Below, one piece after another: positions 1 through 11,938 of a stretch of DNA of 64,000 nt; within the stretch, counting starts at the first letter, position 1, and every line of letters begins with the position of its first letter. The stretch lies in the NCBI RefSeq assembly GCF_016097415.1, contig NZ_JAEHGE010000003.1:196880-260879 (forward strand), read 5' to 3'. Under the pieces are notes generated by a model. It was not told the DNA's origin and did no database searches. It was given only the letters and a program-made list of their open reading frames with translations. The position numbers and the translations under genes were made by a program. The DNA comes from a sulfur-oxidizing endosymbiont of Gigantopelta aegis. GTDB taxonomy: Bacteria > Pseudomonadota > Gammaproteobacteria > GRL18.

Positions 1-165
1 ATAGCCCACAATCATCCCTCCGGTGTAGCAGAGCCAAGTACTGCCGATGAAAGAATCACCCTGCGTCTAAAAGAAGCACTGGCTTTAGTAGACATCCGCC
101 TATTGGATCATTTAGTCATTGGTGATGGCGAAGTCGTTTCCCTCGCTGAACGGGGCATCCTATGA
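1..165 (+). CDS. radC: RadC/JAB-domain protein, C-terminal part (runs in from left edge)
   Basis: The frame is open from the first base and ends in TGA. It encodes the last 54 residues of a RadC-family protein, including the JAB metalloprotease signature HNHPSG followed by PSTADERIT, which matches the zinc-binding loop and downstream helix of this family. The biochemical role of chromosomal RadC is unsettled. The neighbourhood with rpmB-rpmG is the usual gammaproteobacterial one, but here three minus-strand genes lie between radC and rpmB. The N-terminus is outside the window. The family call is safe. Confidence 0.9.
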   Translation: MAHNHPSGVAEPSTADERITLRLKEALALVDIRLLDHLVIGDGEVVSLAERGIL

Positions 166-177
166 CGTCGATGCTAC

Positions 178-1290
178 TTATTCATCATCCTGATAATAGT
201 AGTCATATTTTTCCAGTATACCGATCATAAATGCCCAGGCTTCACTATAGGACAGGCCACTATCATCCGGAATAATAATTTTTACATACAGCGTTTTTTG
301 ATATTCTGCTTTTAATTGCGCTAATATTTTGTGCAGTCTTGCCTCAGAGACTTTTTGATAAGCCCCTGTATCAGATGCTCTAAATTGAATTAGTTCTTGA
401 CCGGCCAGTTTTTCATAACGCACTTCAACCACATGCTTGCCCACTGCTGAGCGAGAAGGTTTAATCAGCTTATTGTATTTATCTTCCAGGGTTTCATATT
501 CACCCACCAACACACTATGCTGTTGCTGAACCGCTGAAATCTGCCGTTCATAATTACTGATATTATCCTGAAAGTTCTGATTTTTTTTGCTCAGACTGGC
601 TAGTTCTTCATCACGGTTATCCAAGGTTAAGGATTGCTGGGTTAATTGTTGTTCTCTTCTGGCCAGTGCTAAGGCCTTTATATCCAGCTTGCTCTGTAGG
701 GAACTCATGGTGGAATTCGCCTGAGACAATTGCTGTTTGGCACGTGCTATATCAGTTGATTTAGATTTAATGACCCGATTCAAACGCTTATGTTCATCAC
801 TGAACTGAGCCAATTGCTTATCCTGCTCAACAATCAGTCGGTCTCGCTCTAAGGCGCTTTCTCTTGCTTGCATCAAGCGCAGGCGTAAAAGGGATAATTC
901 TGACTGAGTTTGCACCAGTCTTTCTTCCAAAGTCGCTTTTTCTTTGGTGGTTTTTTGAATCACTTCTGAAGTGCGGCGTTCGGCCTCAAGGCTCAATTGC
1001 AGTTTTCTAGTGATTTCCTGGCGTTTATCCTGACTGATAAGCAAATCATGGGACGTTTTTTGCTGCGCAGCAATGCTGTCTTTAAGACGTTGTGATATTT
1101 TCTGCTCAACCACAATACGGTTCTGTAGTTCTGTCACCAACTCCCAGTTTTTTACCATCAAAATCGTTGTAGCAATCAAGAAAATCATCACCACAACGGT
1201 CATGATATCAGTAAAGGATGGCCAAAAAGACTCCTCAACTAATTGCGACTGATTTTGTCTTAAATCAATAAACCCATCACTCATTAGCAA
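178..1290 (-). CDS. MotB/ExbD-like membrane protein with long coiled coil, no OmpA domain
   Basis: 370 residues. One membrane segment at about 28-48 begins with SFTDIM, which places Asp28 at the membrane entry, as in the proton-conducting Asp of MotB/ExbD. Residues about 55-285 are charged heptad-like coiled coil, and a compact 80-residue C-terminal domain follows. I see no OmpA-type peptidoglycan-binding domain. The gene lies 27 bp downstream of a MotA/TolQ-like gene on the same strand, so the two probably form a stator-like proton channel. There are no flagellar or Ton genes nearby, and its load is unknown. A second in-frame ATG sits two codons into the ORF. The general architecture is seen directly; proton coupling is inferred. 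Confidence 0.7.
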   Translation of the reverse strand: MLMSDGFIDLRQNQSQLVEESFWPSFTDIMTVVVMIFLIATTILMVKNWELVTELQNRIVVEQKISQRLKDSIAAQQKTSHDLLISQDKRQEITRKLQLSLEAERRTSEVIQKTTKEKATLEERLVQTQSELSLLRLRLMQARESALERDRLIVEQDKQLAQFSDEHKRLNRVIKSKSTDIARAKQQLSQANSTMSSLQSKLDIKALALARREQQLTQQSLTLDNRDEELASLSKKNQNFQDNISNYERQISAVQQQHSVLVGEYETLEDKYNKLIKPSRSAVGKHVVEVRYEKLAGQELIQFRASDTGAYQKVSEARLHKILAQLKAEYQKTLYVKIIIPDDSGLSYSEAWAFMIGILEKYDYYYQDDE

Positions 1291-1317
1291 TACCCATTGT
1301 CTGTCGTGTTTCCATGG

Positions 1318-2379
1318 TTATTTCTTGTCTGAGTCTGAGTCTAAGCCTGATTGCTGTGTTGCCTTGGCCTTAGCGACAAAATTGGATGCAACTTGTGCAT
1401 CTGCTGCTACGCCTTTATCTTCAGCCGTATTTTGAAAAGAATGGCTTTGGGAGAAATGCTGATGATCTTCAGGTAAACGAAAGCCTAGTCTTAATAGCTC
1501 TTTAATGTCCGTCAAATCATTGGACATACCCGCAACTCGTTCATCGTATTTAGATGTGATTTCATTCACTTTTGAACCCATTTCCAAATATTGCTGCTGT
1601 GATAATTGCATATTGGCTGCGGTATGACGCAAAGATTTGATCAACTCTGCCAGTTGATGAATCATATTTTCACTTTGATGAGAGAAACGTGGCACTAGGT
1701 GCAAGGTCGTCACCTGTTCAATCGCACTGAATAAATTAGTTTGAATATCGGTCAGTTTTAAATAAAAATAACCAAACAACATATAACAAATAATGGCCGT
1801 CGTCGTGGTAGAAAGTGCTGTAGACATGCCATGAATAACTTGCCCCATGCTGGCAATACCATTGCTTTCCATTAAGCTCGAAGCCCCCAAAAGGGCAATA
1901 GATAAGGAAATAATAGTACCGAATACGCCAGTGAGAATAAGAATGTTTGACACAAACTTGGGCAGACTCAAACGCGTACTTTCCGATGCCACCATGGTGG
2001 CCGCGAGGGCATTTTGATTGACCGGTGCATGCTGACGATAAATCTCCTGCATGGTCACATAGCGATGATAAATCAGGCTATTTTTATTAATGGTATCGGT
2101 CGGATTAAAATTATCCCGATGCACATTAATAATAAATTTGCCGACCGCCCGTTCTTCTTTCCAATAGAACAAGAGCGACAATACTAACTTGGCCATGCCG
2201 AGAGAAAACAGCCCTACAATTGACCCATTAATAATGTAGCCGGTATCGGTTAACTGATTTTTTAAGTACACATTTTGAATATATTCAAAATTATAAAAGA
2301 TCATTATGACAACCAGAATACTGACGATTATCAGGCGTATCAGGACATTAAAACTATAATTTGATTTAAACTGTATCAT
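1318..2379 (-). CDS. MotA/TolQ/ExbB-like proton channel subunit
   Basis: 353 residues with four predicted membrane segments, at about 10-30, 44-70, 140-165 and 180-205. The third and fourth carry the small-residue-rich pattern of the MotA/TolQ/ExbB family (LTGVFGTIISLSIALLG and then STALSTTTTAIICYM). A large cytoplasmic region lies between segments 2 and 3, and a hydrophilic tail follows segment 4. It is the first gene of a pair with the MotB-like gene downstream. It differs in length and tail from the ExbB-like gene at 24.6 kb, so the window holds two separate orphan stators. It is not flagellar MotA by context. Confidence 0.72.
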   Translation of the reverse strand: MIQFKSNYSFNVLIRLIIVSILVVIMIFYNFEYIQNVYLKNQLTDTGYIINGSIVGLFSLGMAKLVLSLLFYWKEERAVGKFIINVHRDNFNPTDTINKNSLIYHRYVTMQEIYRQHAPVNQNALAATMVASESTRLSLPKFVSNILILTGVFGTIISLSIALLGASSLMESNGIASMGQVIHGMSTALSTTTTAIICYMLFGYFYLKLTDIQTNLFSAIEQVTTLHLVPRFSHQSENMIHQLAELIKSLRHTAANMQLSQQQYLEMGSKVNEITSKYDERVAGMSNDLTDIKELLRLGFRLPEDHQHFSQSHSFQNTAEDKGVAADAQVASNFVAKAKATQQSGLDSDSDKK

Positions 2380-2500
2380 AATCCAATAATAAACTAATAT
2401 TTAGATGTAAAAAATTGGGGTTTCCACCTAGATTTGCCCCAAGACAGCGATAAATAACCCTGTCTTGGATGCAAAGTAATGAAACCCTGGGCTCATTAAG

Positions 2501-3268
2501 TTACTTAAACACTTGTTGCTGTTGACTTCTTTTGCGAATTTGTTCGTTAAAAAAATTACGATAATAAAACAACGCACTGACTCCATTGGCTTTCACATCA
2601 ACCACTTTCCAGCCTCTTGGTGTTTTTAAAAATTTGAAATCAACCTGAACACTGCCGCCATTTTCTCGCATAATTCGAGCAGATGCCAGAGCCTCGTTCT
2701 CACTCGTGCGTTTTGACCTAAAGCCATCAACTACGGGTGGGTAGTTTTGATAATTGCTGAGTTTTTGTACAAAGGTGGTAATAAAGAGTTCACTGAAGGT
2801 TTCTGTAAACTGCATCTGCTGTTCCGGTGACATCAGGCGATAATAACGACCTGCCACCCAACGTGCCATGTATTCAAAATCAAAGTGTGGAGTGATTTCC
2901 TGCTTCAAGAAATAGGTAATCTGTTCCAGTGAGGCATTTTCCTGAGGACGTGCTAAGAAATTCAATACCTTCTTAATGGAATATTCCAACATTTCAGCCG
3001 GTGAGGACGTTTGTGCTGAAGGCAATAGTACTCTTGATGGACGATAATACTGTGAATAATAATTACCCTGATGACCCTGATACTGATAGTCAGGCTGTCC
3101 CTGATAGGCTTGTTGTTGATACGACTCATTTTTCACAGTATATGAACGAGTATTATTGTCATTATCAATGGTTTTAATCGTCACCGATGCACTAGACACT
3201 GTGAAAACGGTACTCATCGTAAATAAAGCTGCTCCGAGTAGAGCAATCTTTTTTATATTCATGGACAT
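2501..3268 (-). CDS. MlaC/Ttg2D-like phospholipid-binding protein
   Basis: 255 residues with a signal peptide (cleavage near residue 27, after a hydrophobic stretch ending SSA). A Gln/Tyr-rich linker (about 50-75) leads into an MlaC-type fold, with a FDFEYMARWVAGRYY-like segment, a TFSELFITTF helix and PRGWKVVDVKANGVS near the end. In the Mla pathway MlaC carries phospholipid across the periplasm between the MlaA-OmpC complex and MlaFEDB. No other mla genes adjoin it, so it may be a solitary paralogue serving another lipid path. The Q-rich insert is unusual for MlaC. Family assignment is good; the precise substrate is inferred. Confidence 0.8.
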   Translation of the reverse strand: MSMNIKKIALLGAALFTMSTVFTVSSASVTIKTIDNDNNTRSYTVKNESYQQQAYQGQPDYQYQGHQGNYYSQYYRPSRVLLPSAQTSSPAEMLEYSIKKVLNFLARPQENASLEQITYFLKQEITPHFDFEYMARWVAGRYYRLMSPEQQMQFTETFSELFITTFVQKLSNYQNYPPVVDGFRSKRTSENEALASARIMRENGGSVQVDFKFLKTPRGWKVVDVKANGVSALFYYRNFFNEQIRKRSQQQQVFK

Positions 3269-3496
3269 TCCTTTTTCTCACCTTATATTATAGTTTTTAG
3301 ATGCTTAGATAATGATAACATTAGCTCAAATCGAAAGAAATCAATTAAATGGACAAATAATCTGTTTATTTAGCAATTACTTCATCAAATAACTTGCCTA
3401 GCGACGCGTTTTTGCGTAAAATCTCGCCTCTTGCTCGAAGTAGCTTTCGAACTACGTGAGCAAAGTATTATTTAAGCGATTGATTGGAGAACAAAA

Positions 3497-3733
3497 ATGT
3501 CTAAGGTATGTCAGGTTACAGGCAAACGTCCTGTTGCGGGAAATCATGTTTCTCATGCCAATAACAAAGTCAAACGTCGTTTTTTACCTAACCTTCATTC
3601 CCACCGTTTTTGGGTTGAAAGTGAAAACCGTTTTATAAAATTACGTGTTACCGCTAGCGGCATGCGTACAATTGACAAACGTGGTATCGATGTGGTTCTA
3701 GCCGAGATGCGTGCTAGAGGCGAAAAAATATAA
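3497..3733 (+). CDS. rpmB: 50S ribosomal protein L28
   Basis: 78 residues, the normal length, beginning [13 protein letters not shown] with [15 protein letters not shown] and LHSHRFW motifs, diagnostic of L28. A GGAG ribosome-binding site precedes the ATG. It is followed 90 bp later by rpmG, the usual pair in gammaproteobacteria. Confidence 0.98.
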   Translation: MSKVCQVTGKRPVAGNHVSHANNKVKRRFLPNLHSHRFWVESENRFIKLRVTASGMRTIDKRGIDVVLAEMRARGEKI

Positions 3734-3823
3734 TCATTTCATAATAGTCACTAAAATGATTTACCGAGAATTGTTTTTTTTAAACAAATTTTAAAAGTCA
3801 AAAAGTGAGTAGGAGAAAACAAA

Positions 3824-3979
3824 ATGCGTGATAAAATCAAATTAGTATCTTCAGAAGGTACTGGTCACTATTACACAACAACTAAGAACAAGCGCACCAT
3901 GGCTGAAAAACTGGAACTTAAGAAGTATGATCCCGTTGTTCGTAAGCACGTCATGTATAAAGAAGCTAAAATTAAATAA
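3824..3979 (+). CDS. rpmG: 50S ribosomal protein L33
   Basis: 51 residues starting [19 protein letters not shown] and ending YKEAKIK, a full-length L33. An AGGAG-type ribosome-binding site lies just upstream (about 3811-3816). This version lacks the CxxC zinc ribbon, the so-called C-minus type. It is probably co-transcribed with rpmB and ends before a strong terminator. Confidence 0.97.
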   Translation: MRDKIKLVSSEGTGHYYTTTKNKRTMAEKLELKKYDPVVRKHVMYKEAKIK

Positions 3980-4045
3980 TTTTTTAGACTTTTTTAATCG
4001 TTCGATCGCTTAATTGTTGTAGCTTGCTTTTTATAAGCCGGCTTT

Positions 4046-4081
4046 AAAAAGCCTGTCTATTCATTTAGTCAGGCTTTTTTT
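4046..4081. terminator. Bidirectional Rho-independent terminator after rpmG
   Basis: The perfect stem AAAAAGCCTG / CAGGCTTTTT is followed by a T tract. Read from the other strand the A tract becomes a T tract, so it can also end the converging NIF3-like gene, whose stop is 2 bp away. Confidence 0.85.
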
Positions 4082-4082
4082 G

Positions 4083-4418
4083 TTACTTTTTAGTAAGCTT
4101 TAAATCTGCAAGCGTCATCACCTGGCTGATAAAATAAGCAGGCTGCTCATAGGGGTGCTCTTTTAATAGCCTTTCCAACACCGTATCAATGTTTTCATCC
4201 GCACAGACCATTTCTACTTTATACTCTGCTATTTGCTCTAACTGATTGATTTCACCAAGACTAGGCTGACTCCCTTTTAACGCACGAAACTGACCATTTC
4301 CCAGAACTTCCCAGCAACATTGGTCATAATTGCCAATTTTACCCGCACCAGACTCAAATAAGGCTTGCTTAACCCGCTCATTATCTGAGTCTGGGATGTA
4401 ATAAGTGAGATAATACAA
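4083..4418 (-). CDS. NIF3/YqfO-type domain protein (stand-alone)
   Basis: 111 residues. The pattern GAGKIGNYDQCCW, then LGEINQLEQIAEYKVE, then HPYEQPAYF is the PII/CutA-like domain inserted in YqfO/NIF3 proteins. Here it stands alone without the metal-binding halves, as in many gammaproteobacteria. No function can be assigned with confidence. It converges on rpmG and shares its terminator. Confidence 0.8.
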   Translation of the reverse strand: MYYLTYYIPDSDNERVKQALFESGAGKIGNYDQCCWEVLGNGQFRALKGSQPSLGEINQLEQIAEYKVEMVCADENIDTVLERLLKEHPYEQPAYFISQVMTLADLKLTKK

Positions 4419-4636
4419 TTTATAGGCCCTTTACCATTAACATGCTTCGTAATTATAATTTATCCTCAAAGTACAACGTATGCCTATCCGTATGCTAAAT
4501 CAAGCTTTTTGAGCTTAATCACTACCATTGCTATTGTCTTTAATAACAATAAAATCATCAATAATTATTTCTAGTGCCTTGAATTTTACAAATCTGACCA
4601 GATTTTAAAAATATAACAATTAACAGGAGACAAACA

Positions 4637-4999
4637 ATGAGCATTGAAGTTAATGGTAAAACAATCGCAACAGATGAAGAAGGTTTTCTGCTTAATCCTG
4701 ATGACTGGAATGAAGACACTATGGAAGCTTTAATCAAACAACATGAAGCAGCAGGTCATAAGCCAGTGAATGAAACAGCACGGGGATTAGTCGAATATTT
4801 TAGAGAATATTATGAAGATAAAATGATGCATCCAAGCATGCATAAATTGATTCTAACGTTAGGTAAAGTCAAAGGAAAACATTTCCGTGATCAGGAAGAA
4901 TACAAAAAGTTTTTATATGAACTTTTTCCACACGGTCCTGTCATCATGCTCAGTAAACTGGCGGGATTACCTAAACCAGTAGAAGAGGTAGAAGCTTAA
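4637..4999 (+). CDS. DsrC/TusE-family protein lacking the redox cysteines
   Basis: 120 residues. DsrC-family marks: an N-terminal EVNGKTIATDEEGFLLNPDDWNED-type strand-turn, a HKLILTLGK helix region and the C-terminal arm with AGLPKP. In DsrC the arm ends with two conserved cysteines, one before AGLPKP and one next to last, that carry sulfur trisulfide; TusE keeps the last. Here the positions read LSKLAGLPKPVEEVEA and the whole protein contains no cysteine, so sulfur transfer by the usual mechanism is not possible. Cysteine-free paralogues are known in sulfur oxidisers and have been proposed to be regulatory. An AGGAG ribosome-binding site precedes the ATG; a terminator follows. Confidence 0.88.
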   Translation: MSIEVNGKTIATDEEGFLLNPDDWNEDTMEALIKQHEAAGHKPVNETARGLVEYFREYYEDKMMHPSMHKLILTLGKVKGKHFRDQEEYKKFLYELFPHGPVIMLSKLAGLPKPVEEVEA

Positions 5000-5011
5000 C
5001 GATAAATCACT

Positions 5012-5044
5012 AAAAAGGTGAACATAAAAATGTTCACCTTTTTT
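5012..5044. terminator. Bidirectional terminator between the dsrC-like gene and the peroxiredoxin remnant
   Basis: The inverted repeat AAAAAGGTGAACAT / ATGTTCACCTTTTT with a short AAA loop and a T run on both strands lies between two converging genes. Confidence 0.85.
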
Positions 5045-5059
5045 ATACCGACTCCATTT

Positions 5060-5469
5060 TTATAAGGACTTTTTGCAGAAATACCAGTCAACACATTCAT
5101 GTCCTTCCTGAAGGCATTTTTCAGCAGCTTCTGCTGTGGCAGGTGGTGGTACAATGACCTTATCACCGGGTTGCCAGTTTTCAGGTGTTGCCACACCATT
5201 TGCATCAGAAGTTTGAATAGCCTTAACTAGGCGAACGAATTCATCTATAGAACGGCCATTGCTCATGGGATAGTAAACCATGGCTCTGAGTATTCCTTTA
5301 TCATCAATAATAAAAGTAGCGCGTACTGCCGATGTATCCGCTGCACCGGGGTGAATCATGCCATAGCTTTTAGCCACTTTCATGTCCAGATCCGCTATGA
5401 TAGGAAAAGGAATATCAACATCAAATTTTTCCTTAATATTACGGATCCAGGCCAGATGTGAATAATGAC
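5060..5469 (-). pseudogene. Peroxiredoxin (AhpC/Prx6-like), N-terminus removed by IS3
   Basis: The remaining 136 codons cover the C-terminal two thirds of a peroxiredoxin: YSHLAWIRNIKEKF, PFPIIADLDMKVAKSYGM, ATFIIDDKGILRA and a C-terminal tail ending CVDWYFCKKSL. The N-terminal part with the peroxidatic cysteine is missing because the reading frame runs straight into the end of an IS3-family element at 5470. An ATG inside the IS end could initiate a short fusion but cannot restore the catalytic cysteine. The lost 5' part is not next to the other end of the IS, so a rearrangement is implied. Confidence 0.85.
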
Positions 5470-6982
<1,513 letters not shown>

Positions 6983-7991
6983 GAAATACATTTTAAATCA
7001 CAACATAAAGTAGTACCAAACAAACCTGCAATAGATAATGACTTCGATGAATCGACTCAGAAAGTTAAAATTAATGTCAGTAATAATCAGTTTAATGTTG
7101 AAACCTTAAACGATAAAACTTTGGCTGATAAAACATTAGCCGACAAACAAAAAACAATCAAATACTAACACCAAAGCCTAATGCTGTGACGGCCAATGCT
7201 GGTAAATTAATGAAGGTGGCCAATGAAGTAGATTTTGTGGGTGTGCAAAAAAATATAGATATCAATGACCCGACACAATTAGAGAAAGTTTTTACAATCC
7301 CAATAAGTCGTTACAATCCATTGTCGAAAAAGTCTGTATAAAATCACGTAAAGAAGATGCTATTATTCAACTCAACGCCTTTAATCATATTTTTTATTTT
7401 GACTATCAAGAACAACGTGTTTATAGCAACGTAGGGCCTGGTATTATTCGCCCACTCTGTCTTATGCCGCACGATAACCAAGTATCGTACAAGATAAAAG
7501 ATGCCTCTTTTCGTGATGAATTACATGACATCATTCAATCCAATAAAAACAAAACACGACAAAAGAATCAGGAAAAACAAAGTTGGCGTATGGAGTCTTT
7601 TACCTGGCTGATTAGTCTTTGGTCTTCACGGGATCGCGTTCCTAGAGGCACACCTTTAGATCGTCCGGTTTATTTGATGCAATGGCCTAACATGACACGT
7701 TTAGCCGCTGTTCCTCATGGTGTGCGCATTGCAGCCTTGCTCTACGAACAGGCTAGCAACCTACCCGATGTTGCCCGTCAACTCGACATTGAACAACGTT
7801 ATGTCTTTGCTTTTTATAGTGCCTGTAAATCCATCGGACTGGCCAATATTTCACGACGTCAAATAGATAAAACCTTTGTTAATGAGCAACCAAAACGACA
7901 CAAAAACAAATCAATACTGGCTAAATTATTGGGTAAACTCTTGCATTTTGGAGAGAAAGGAGAGAAACCTCCCATCAGTAAATCTGCCTGA
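6983..7991 (+). pseudogene. Winged-helix-like partner of the GTPase, 5'-truncated and frameshifted
   Basis: The frame is open from the IS boundary at 6983 (EIHFKSQHKVVPNKP...), shifts near 7150 in an A run and again near 7290, then runs to TGA at 7989-7991. The best-conserved part is the last 175 codons. There the pattern PVYLMQWPNMTRL, then PHGVRIAALLYEQASNLPDVARQL, then EQRYVFAFYSACKSIGLA looks like a helical or winged-helix module. I do not recognise a named family. It stops 49 bp before the GTPase start, so it is probably the gene before it in the same operon. The N-terminus was lost to IS copy 1. Confidence 0.6.
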
Positions 7992-8345
7992 ATAAGTACT
8001 TTTCACTTACATTATCATTATTCTTCTAAGGAATGAATTATGAACGAATTAAAAATTATCTTTGCTGGTCCTGTTGGTTCTGGAAAACCACCGCCATTGA
8101 AACCCTCAGTGACAGTGCACCGGTTTCTACCAATCAAAGCGCCACGGATATGACTCGCGTTAGAAAGGCTGAAACCACGGTTGCCATGGACTATGGCACG
8201 ATGACCTTAGATGCTCAGGAAAAAATACACCTCTATGGCACTCCTGGGCAGGAACGCTTTGATTTCATGTGGGACATTCTCACCAGCAATGGTTTAGGGC
8301 TTATATTATTGCTGGATAATACCCGCCGGATCCTTTGAATGATAT

Positions 8346-9856
<1,511 letters not shown>

Positions 9857-10090
9857 TATGACTTTTTTTCTTGATTCGTTTAAGGATTATATTAAAGAAA
9901 CCGGGGTTTCAATTGGCATTACACAAACAGATATTGTGCCTTTGGTTAAGATGGATCAGTATCAGCGTAGGCTTAAAGAACTGGGCTTTAAGGGAGCTAT
10001 TTTTGAAGTGGATGCCCGTAATTTTGATGATATGTCTTATTTGGTTCAAGCCTTATTATTTACTATTGATCCTGGCCTGGAGTGTTCCGC

Positions 10091-10756
10091 ATGAATGATG
10101 CTGCCTTAGAAAGATTAACCGATAAAAATCTGCTCCCTTCACCGGCAGGGGCTTATTATTGTGTTAGTTCCAGCGATAATGAACCCGCTCGTCTTTTTTT
10201 ACAACAATTAATGGATGGTAATGAAAGCCTAACTTTTGATAGTGATACCTTGGCTGATATTTTTAAGGATATGTCGGGTCTACAAGATGAAGTCATTTAT
10301 CACCTACAAAAACTCAATTTTTTACAGCAATTTGAACAAAAACAAAGTATTAAAGAGGGGACAATTGAAGATTCTCTACCAGATCTTTTAAAACAATTAT
10401 CCAGCGACAAAAAAGCCTTGCTGGCAGATGGTCAGGGATTTTATTTAGCCAGTCATGGCTTTACTCATGAAGCCTCCGAAGAACTCTCAGCAATGAGTGG
10501 TGATTTTGTGACGCTTTATAGTCGTCATCAGGGTATTATCAAAGGCAATTTGAACATCCATTCCGGTGCTTTTGCTCTGGTTGATGCTGGCGGATATAGT
10601 CAACTGGGCTTCTGGCCTATATACATTGGTGAATTAGTCTTTATGTTGGTCATCTCTGGTGTCCCCCGTTTTGATCAGCAAGCTTTTGTTGATTTAGTCT
10701 GGCATTTACATAAGCGTTATTATAGTTATCAATCACCAACAGAGAACAACAACTAA
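10091..10756 (+). CDS. Conserved protein of the GTPase operon, possible Roadblock-like C-terminal domain
   Basis: 221 residues from the ATG at 10091; an upstream GTG would add three residues, but the ATGA overlap with the GTPase stop favours the ATG. The N-terminal half is helical and acidic (LTFDSDTLADIFKDMSGLQDEVIYHLQKLNFL). The C-terminal half (about 105-215) has an alternating strand/helix pattern with ALLADGQGFYLASHGFTHEASEELSAMSGDF and a GAFALVDAGGYSQLGFWPIYIGE-like segment, which resembles a Roadblock/LC7 fold. Translational coupling ties it to the GTPase, so it may be its GAP-like or scaffold partner. The fold call is inference. Confidence 0.65.
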   Translation: MNDAALERLTDKNLLPSPAGAYYCVSSSDNEPARLFLQQLMDGNESLTFDSDTLADIFKDMSGLQDEVIYHLQKLNFLQQFEQKQSIKEGTIEDSLPDLLKQLSSDKKALLADGQGFYLASHGFTHEASEELSAMSGDFVTLYSRHQGIIKGNLNIHSGAFALVDAGGYSQLGFWPIYIGELVFMLVISGVPRFDQQAFVDLVWHLHKRYYSYQSPTENNN

Positions 10757-10797
10757 AACTTATGTAACGATTCAGAAAATTATAAAGCACAATCAGA

Positions 10798-10926
10798 GTA
10801 TCAGGTTGAGCGGTTTGTCTTTACAGGGTTTTGAAAACAGGATGTTTTCATAAAGCGTCACATGGATGTGCTTGAGCGTCCCTGTAAAGACAAACTGCTC
10901 AAGCTGGTACGGGAATTATACAGAAC
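10798..10926 (+). repeat. 129-bp hairpin repeat, copy A
   Basis: The arms GTATCAGGTTGAGCGGTTTG... and ...CAAACTGCTCAAGCTGGTAC enclose a conserved spacer. The spacer holds two smaller hairpins (GAAAAC-AGGAT-GTTTTC and CACAT-GG-ATGTG), and a shared GGGAATTATAC tail follows one arm. The same unit occurs inverted at 14330-14459. Arm differences between the two copies are largely compensatory, so base pairing is conserved. It could be a MITE-like element or a structured RNA. Confidence 0.85.
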
Positions 10927-10979
10927 AATTATAGTTTATTTACTTACACACTTTTTATGATCAAAAAGAGGAAAGAACA

Positions 10980-11342
10980 ATGAGAGAAGATATGTTATCT
11001 TCCATTTTGAATGAACTCAATGGAACTTCTGCTGATATTGAAGCATCTGCCGTCATTTCTACAGATGGTTTAATGATTGCTGCAGTATTACCACAGAGCT
11101 TAGATGAAGATAGGGTCGGTGCCATGAGTGCAGCGATGCTATCCTTAGGCGATCGCACTTCACAGGAACTTGCCCGAGGTGAATTAGAGCAAGTTTTAAT
11201 TAAAGGTCGAGAGGGTTTTGTGCTCATGACCCATGCCGGTGAAGAAGCGGTTGTGACTGTATTAGCCAAACCAAAGGCAAAACTAGGATTGATTTTTCTC
11301 GATGTTAAACGTGCTGCTGATAGTATTACCAAGCTATTATAA
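10980..11342 (+). CDS. Roadblock/LC7 domain protein (MglB-like)
   Basis: 120 residues, a single Roadblock/LC7 domain: ADIEASAVISTDGLMIAAVLP, DEDRVGAMSAAMLSLGDRTSQEL, EQVLIKGREGFVLMTHAGEEAVVTVLAKPKAKLGLI. MglB proteins of this fold act as GTPase-activating partners of MglA GTPases. This one lies 0.9 kb downstream of such a GTPase, so the same pairing is likely. A GAGG-type ribosome-binding site precedes the ATG. It is intact, although its presumptive GTPase is broken. Confidence 0.9.
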   Translation: MREDMLSSILNELNGTSADIEASAVISTDGLMIAAVLPQSLDEDRVGAMSAAMLSLGDRTSQELARGELEQVLIKGREGFVLMTHAGEEAVVTVLAKPKAKLGLIFLDVKRAADSITKLL

Positions 11343-11404
11343 ATGCACTCTAAGCTTTGACAGTCTTACTATTAACGATAAGTTGTAAACAATAGGGTTT
11401 CATT

Positions 11405-11881
11405 ATGCATGATATGAAAACTGACGATCTACCCGGCGATCAGTATCAGGAAGCACATCTTAAGTACCATGATGGGCAAGAACGTGATGTATTATTCACT
11501 GATATTGAAACAGAGTTCCCCGATGGCTGTCTCATTGTGTCACGAACGGATCTTAATGGTGTTATCACCCATGTCAATAAGTCCTTTGTTACCATGTCCG
11601 GTTTTGAGGAAGATGAACTCATTGGCCAAGCACATTATATTTTAAGACATCCGGAAATGCCGCCTGCTGCTTTTGGTGATTTATGGAAGACCGTTTCTAA
11701 CAAAGAAAAATGGCATGGCTATGTTAAAAATCTGCGTAAAGATGGGGGGTTTTATTGGGTCTATGCTACGGTGATTCCGAATATTCGCGAGGGGAAAATC
11801 ATTAGTTATACCTCCGTCAGAAGAAAGCCTTCGGCCAAAAAAGTCGCTGAATGCATTAAATTATATCCCACTCTTTTTTAA
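11405..11881 (+). CDS. PAS-domain protein, Aer-like
   Basis: 158 residues with one PAS domain at about 40-140: LIVSRTDLNGVITHVNKSFVTMSGFEEDELIGQ, RHPEMPPAAFGDLWKTV, KEKWHGYVKNLRKDGGFYWVYATV. This matches the PAS domain of the aerotaxis sensor Aer and relatives, which bind FAD. There is no transmembrane segment and no output domain, so it is a free-standing cytoplasmic sensor that must act on a partner, plausibly the neighbouring Roadblock/GTPase or PhnD-like proteins. FAD binding is inferred from the family. Confidence 0.88.
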   Translation: MHDMKTDDLPGDQYQEAHLKYHDGQERDVLFTDIETEFPDGCLIVSRTDLNGVITHVNKSFVTMSGFEEDELIGQAHYILRHPEMPPAAFGDLWKTVSNKEKWHGYVKNLRKDGGFYWVYATVIPNIREGKIISYTSVRRKPSAKKVAECIKLYPTLF

Positions 11882-11938
11882 GCTATTTTTTAATGTCTAT
11901 TTTTATAGAAAGTCATTCAAGTACTCTAGGAAAGCATC

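Noticed and set aside
178..2379. Zorya (ZorA/ZorB) anti-phage pair
   Set aside because: The MotB-like protein has no OmpA domain, the MotA-like protein lacks the long ZorA tail, and no ZorC/D/E genes follow.
3456..3638. A 60-codon frame overlapping rpmB
   Set aside because: It is a different frame of the L28 coding sequence and has no ribosome-binding site.
10961..11332. A 123-codon open frame on the minus strand opposite the Roadblock gene
   Set aside because: It is a codon-phase shadow of a clearly real Roadblock/LC7 gene and has no family resemblance.
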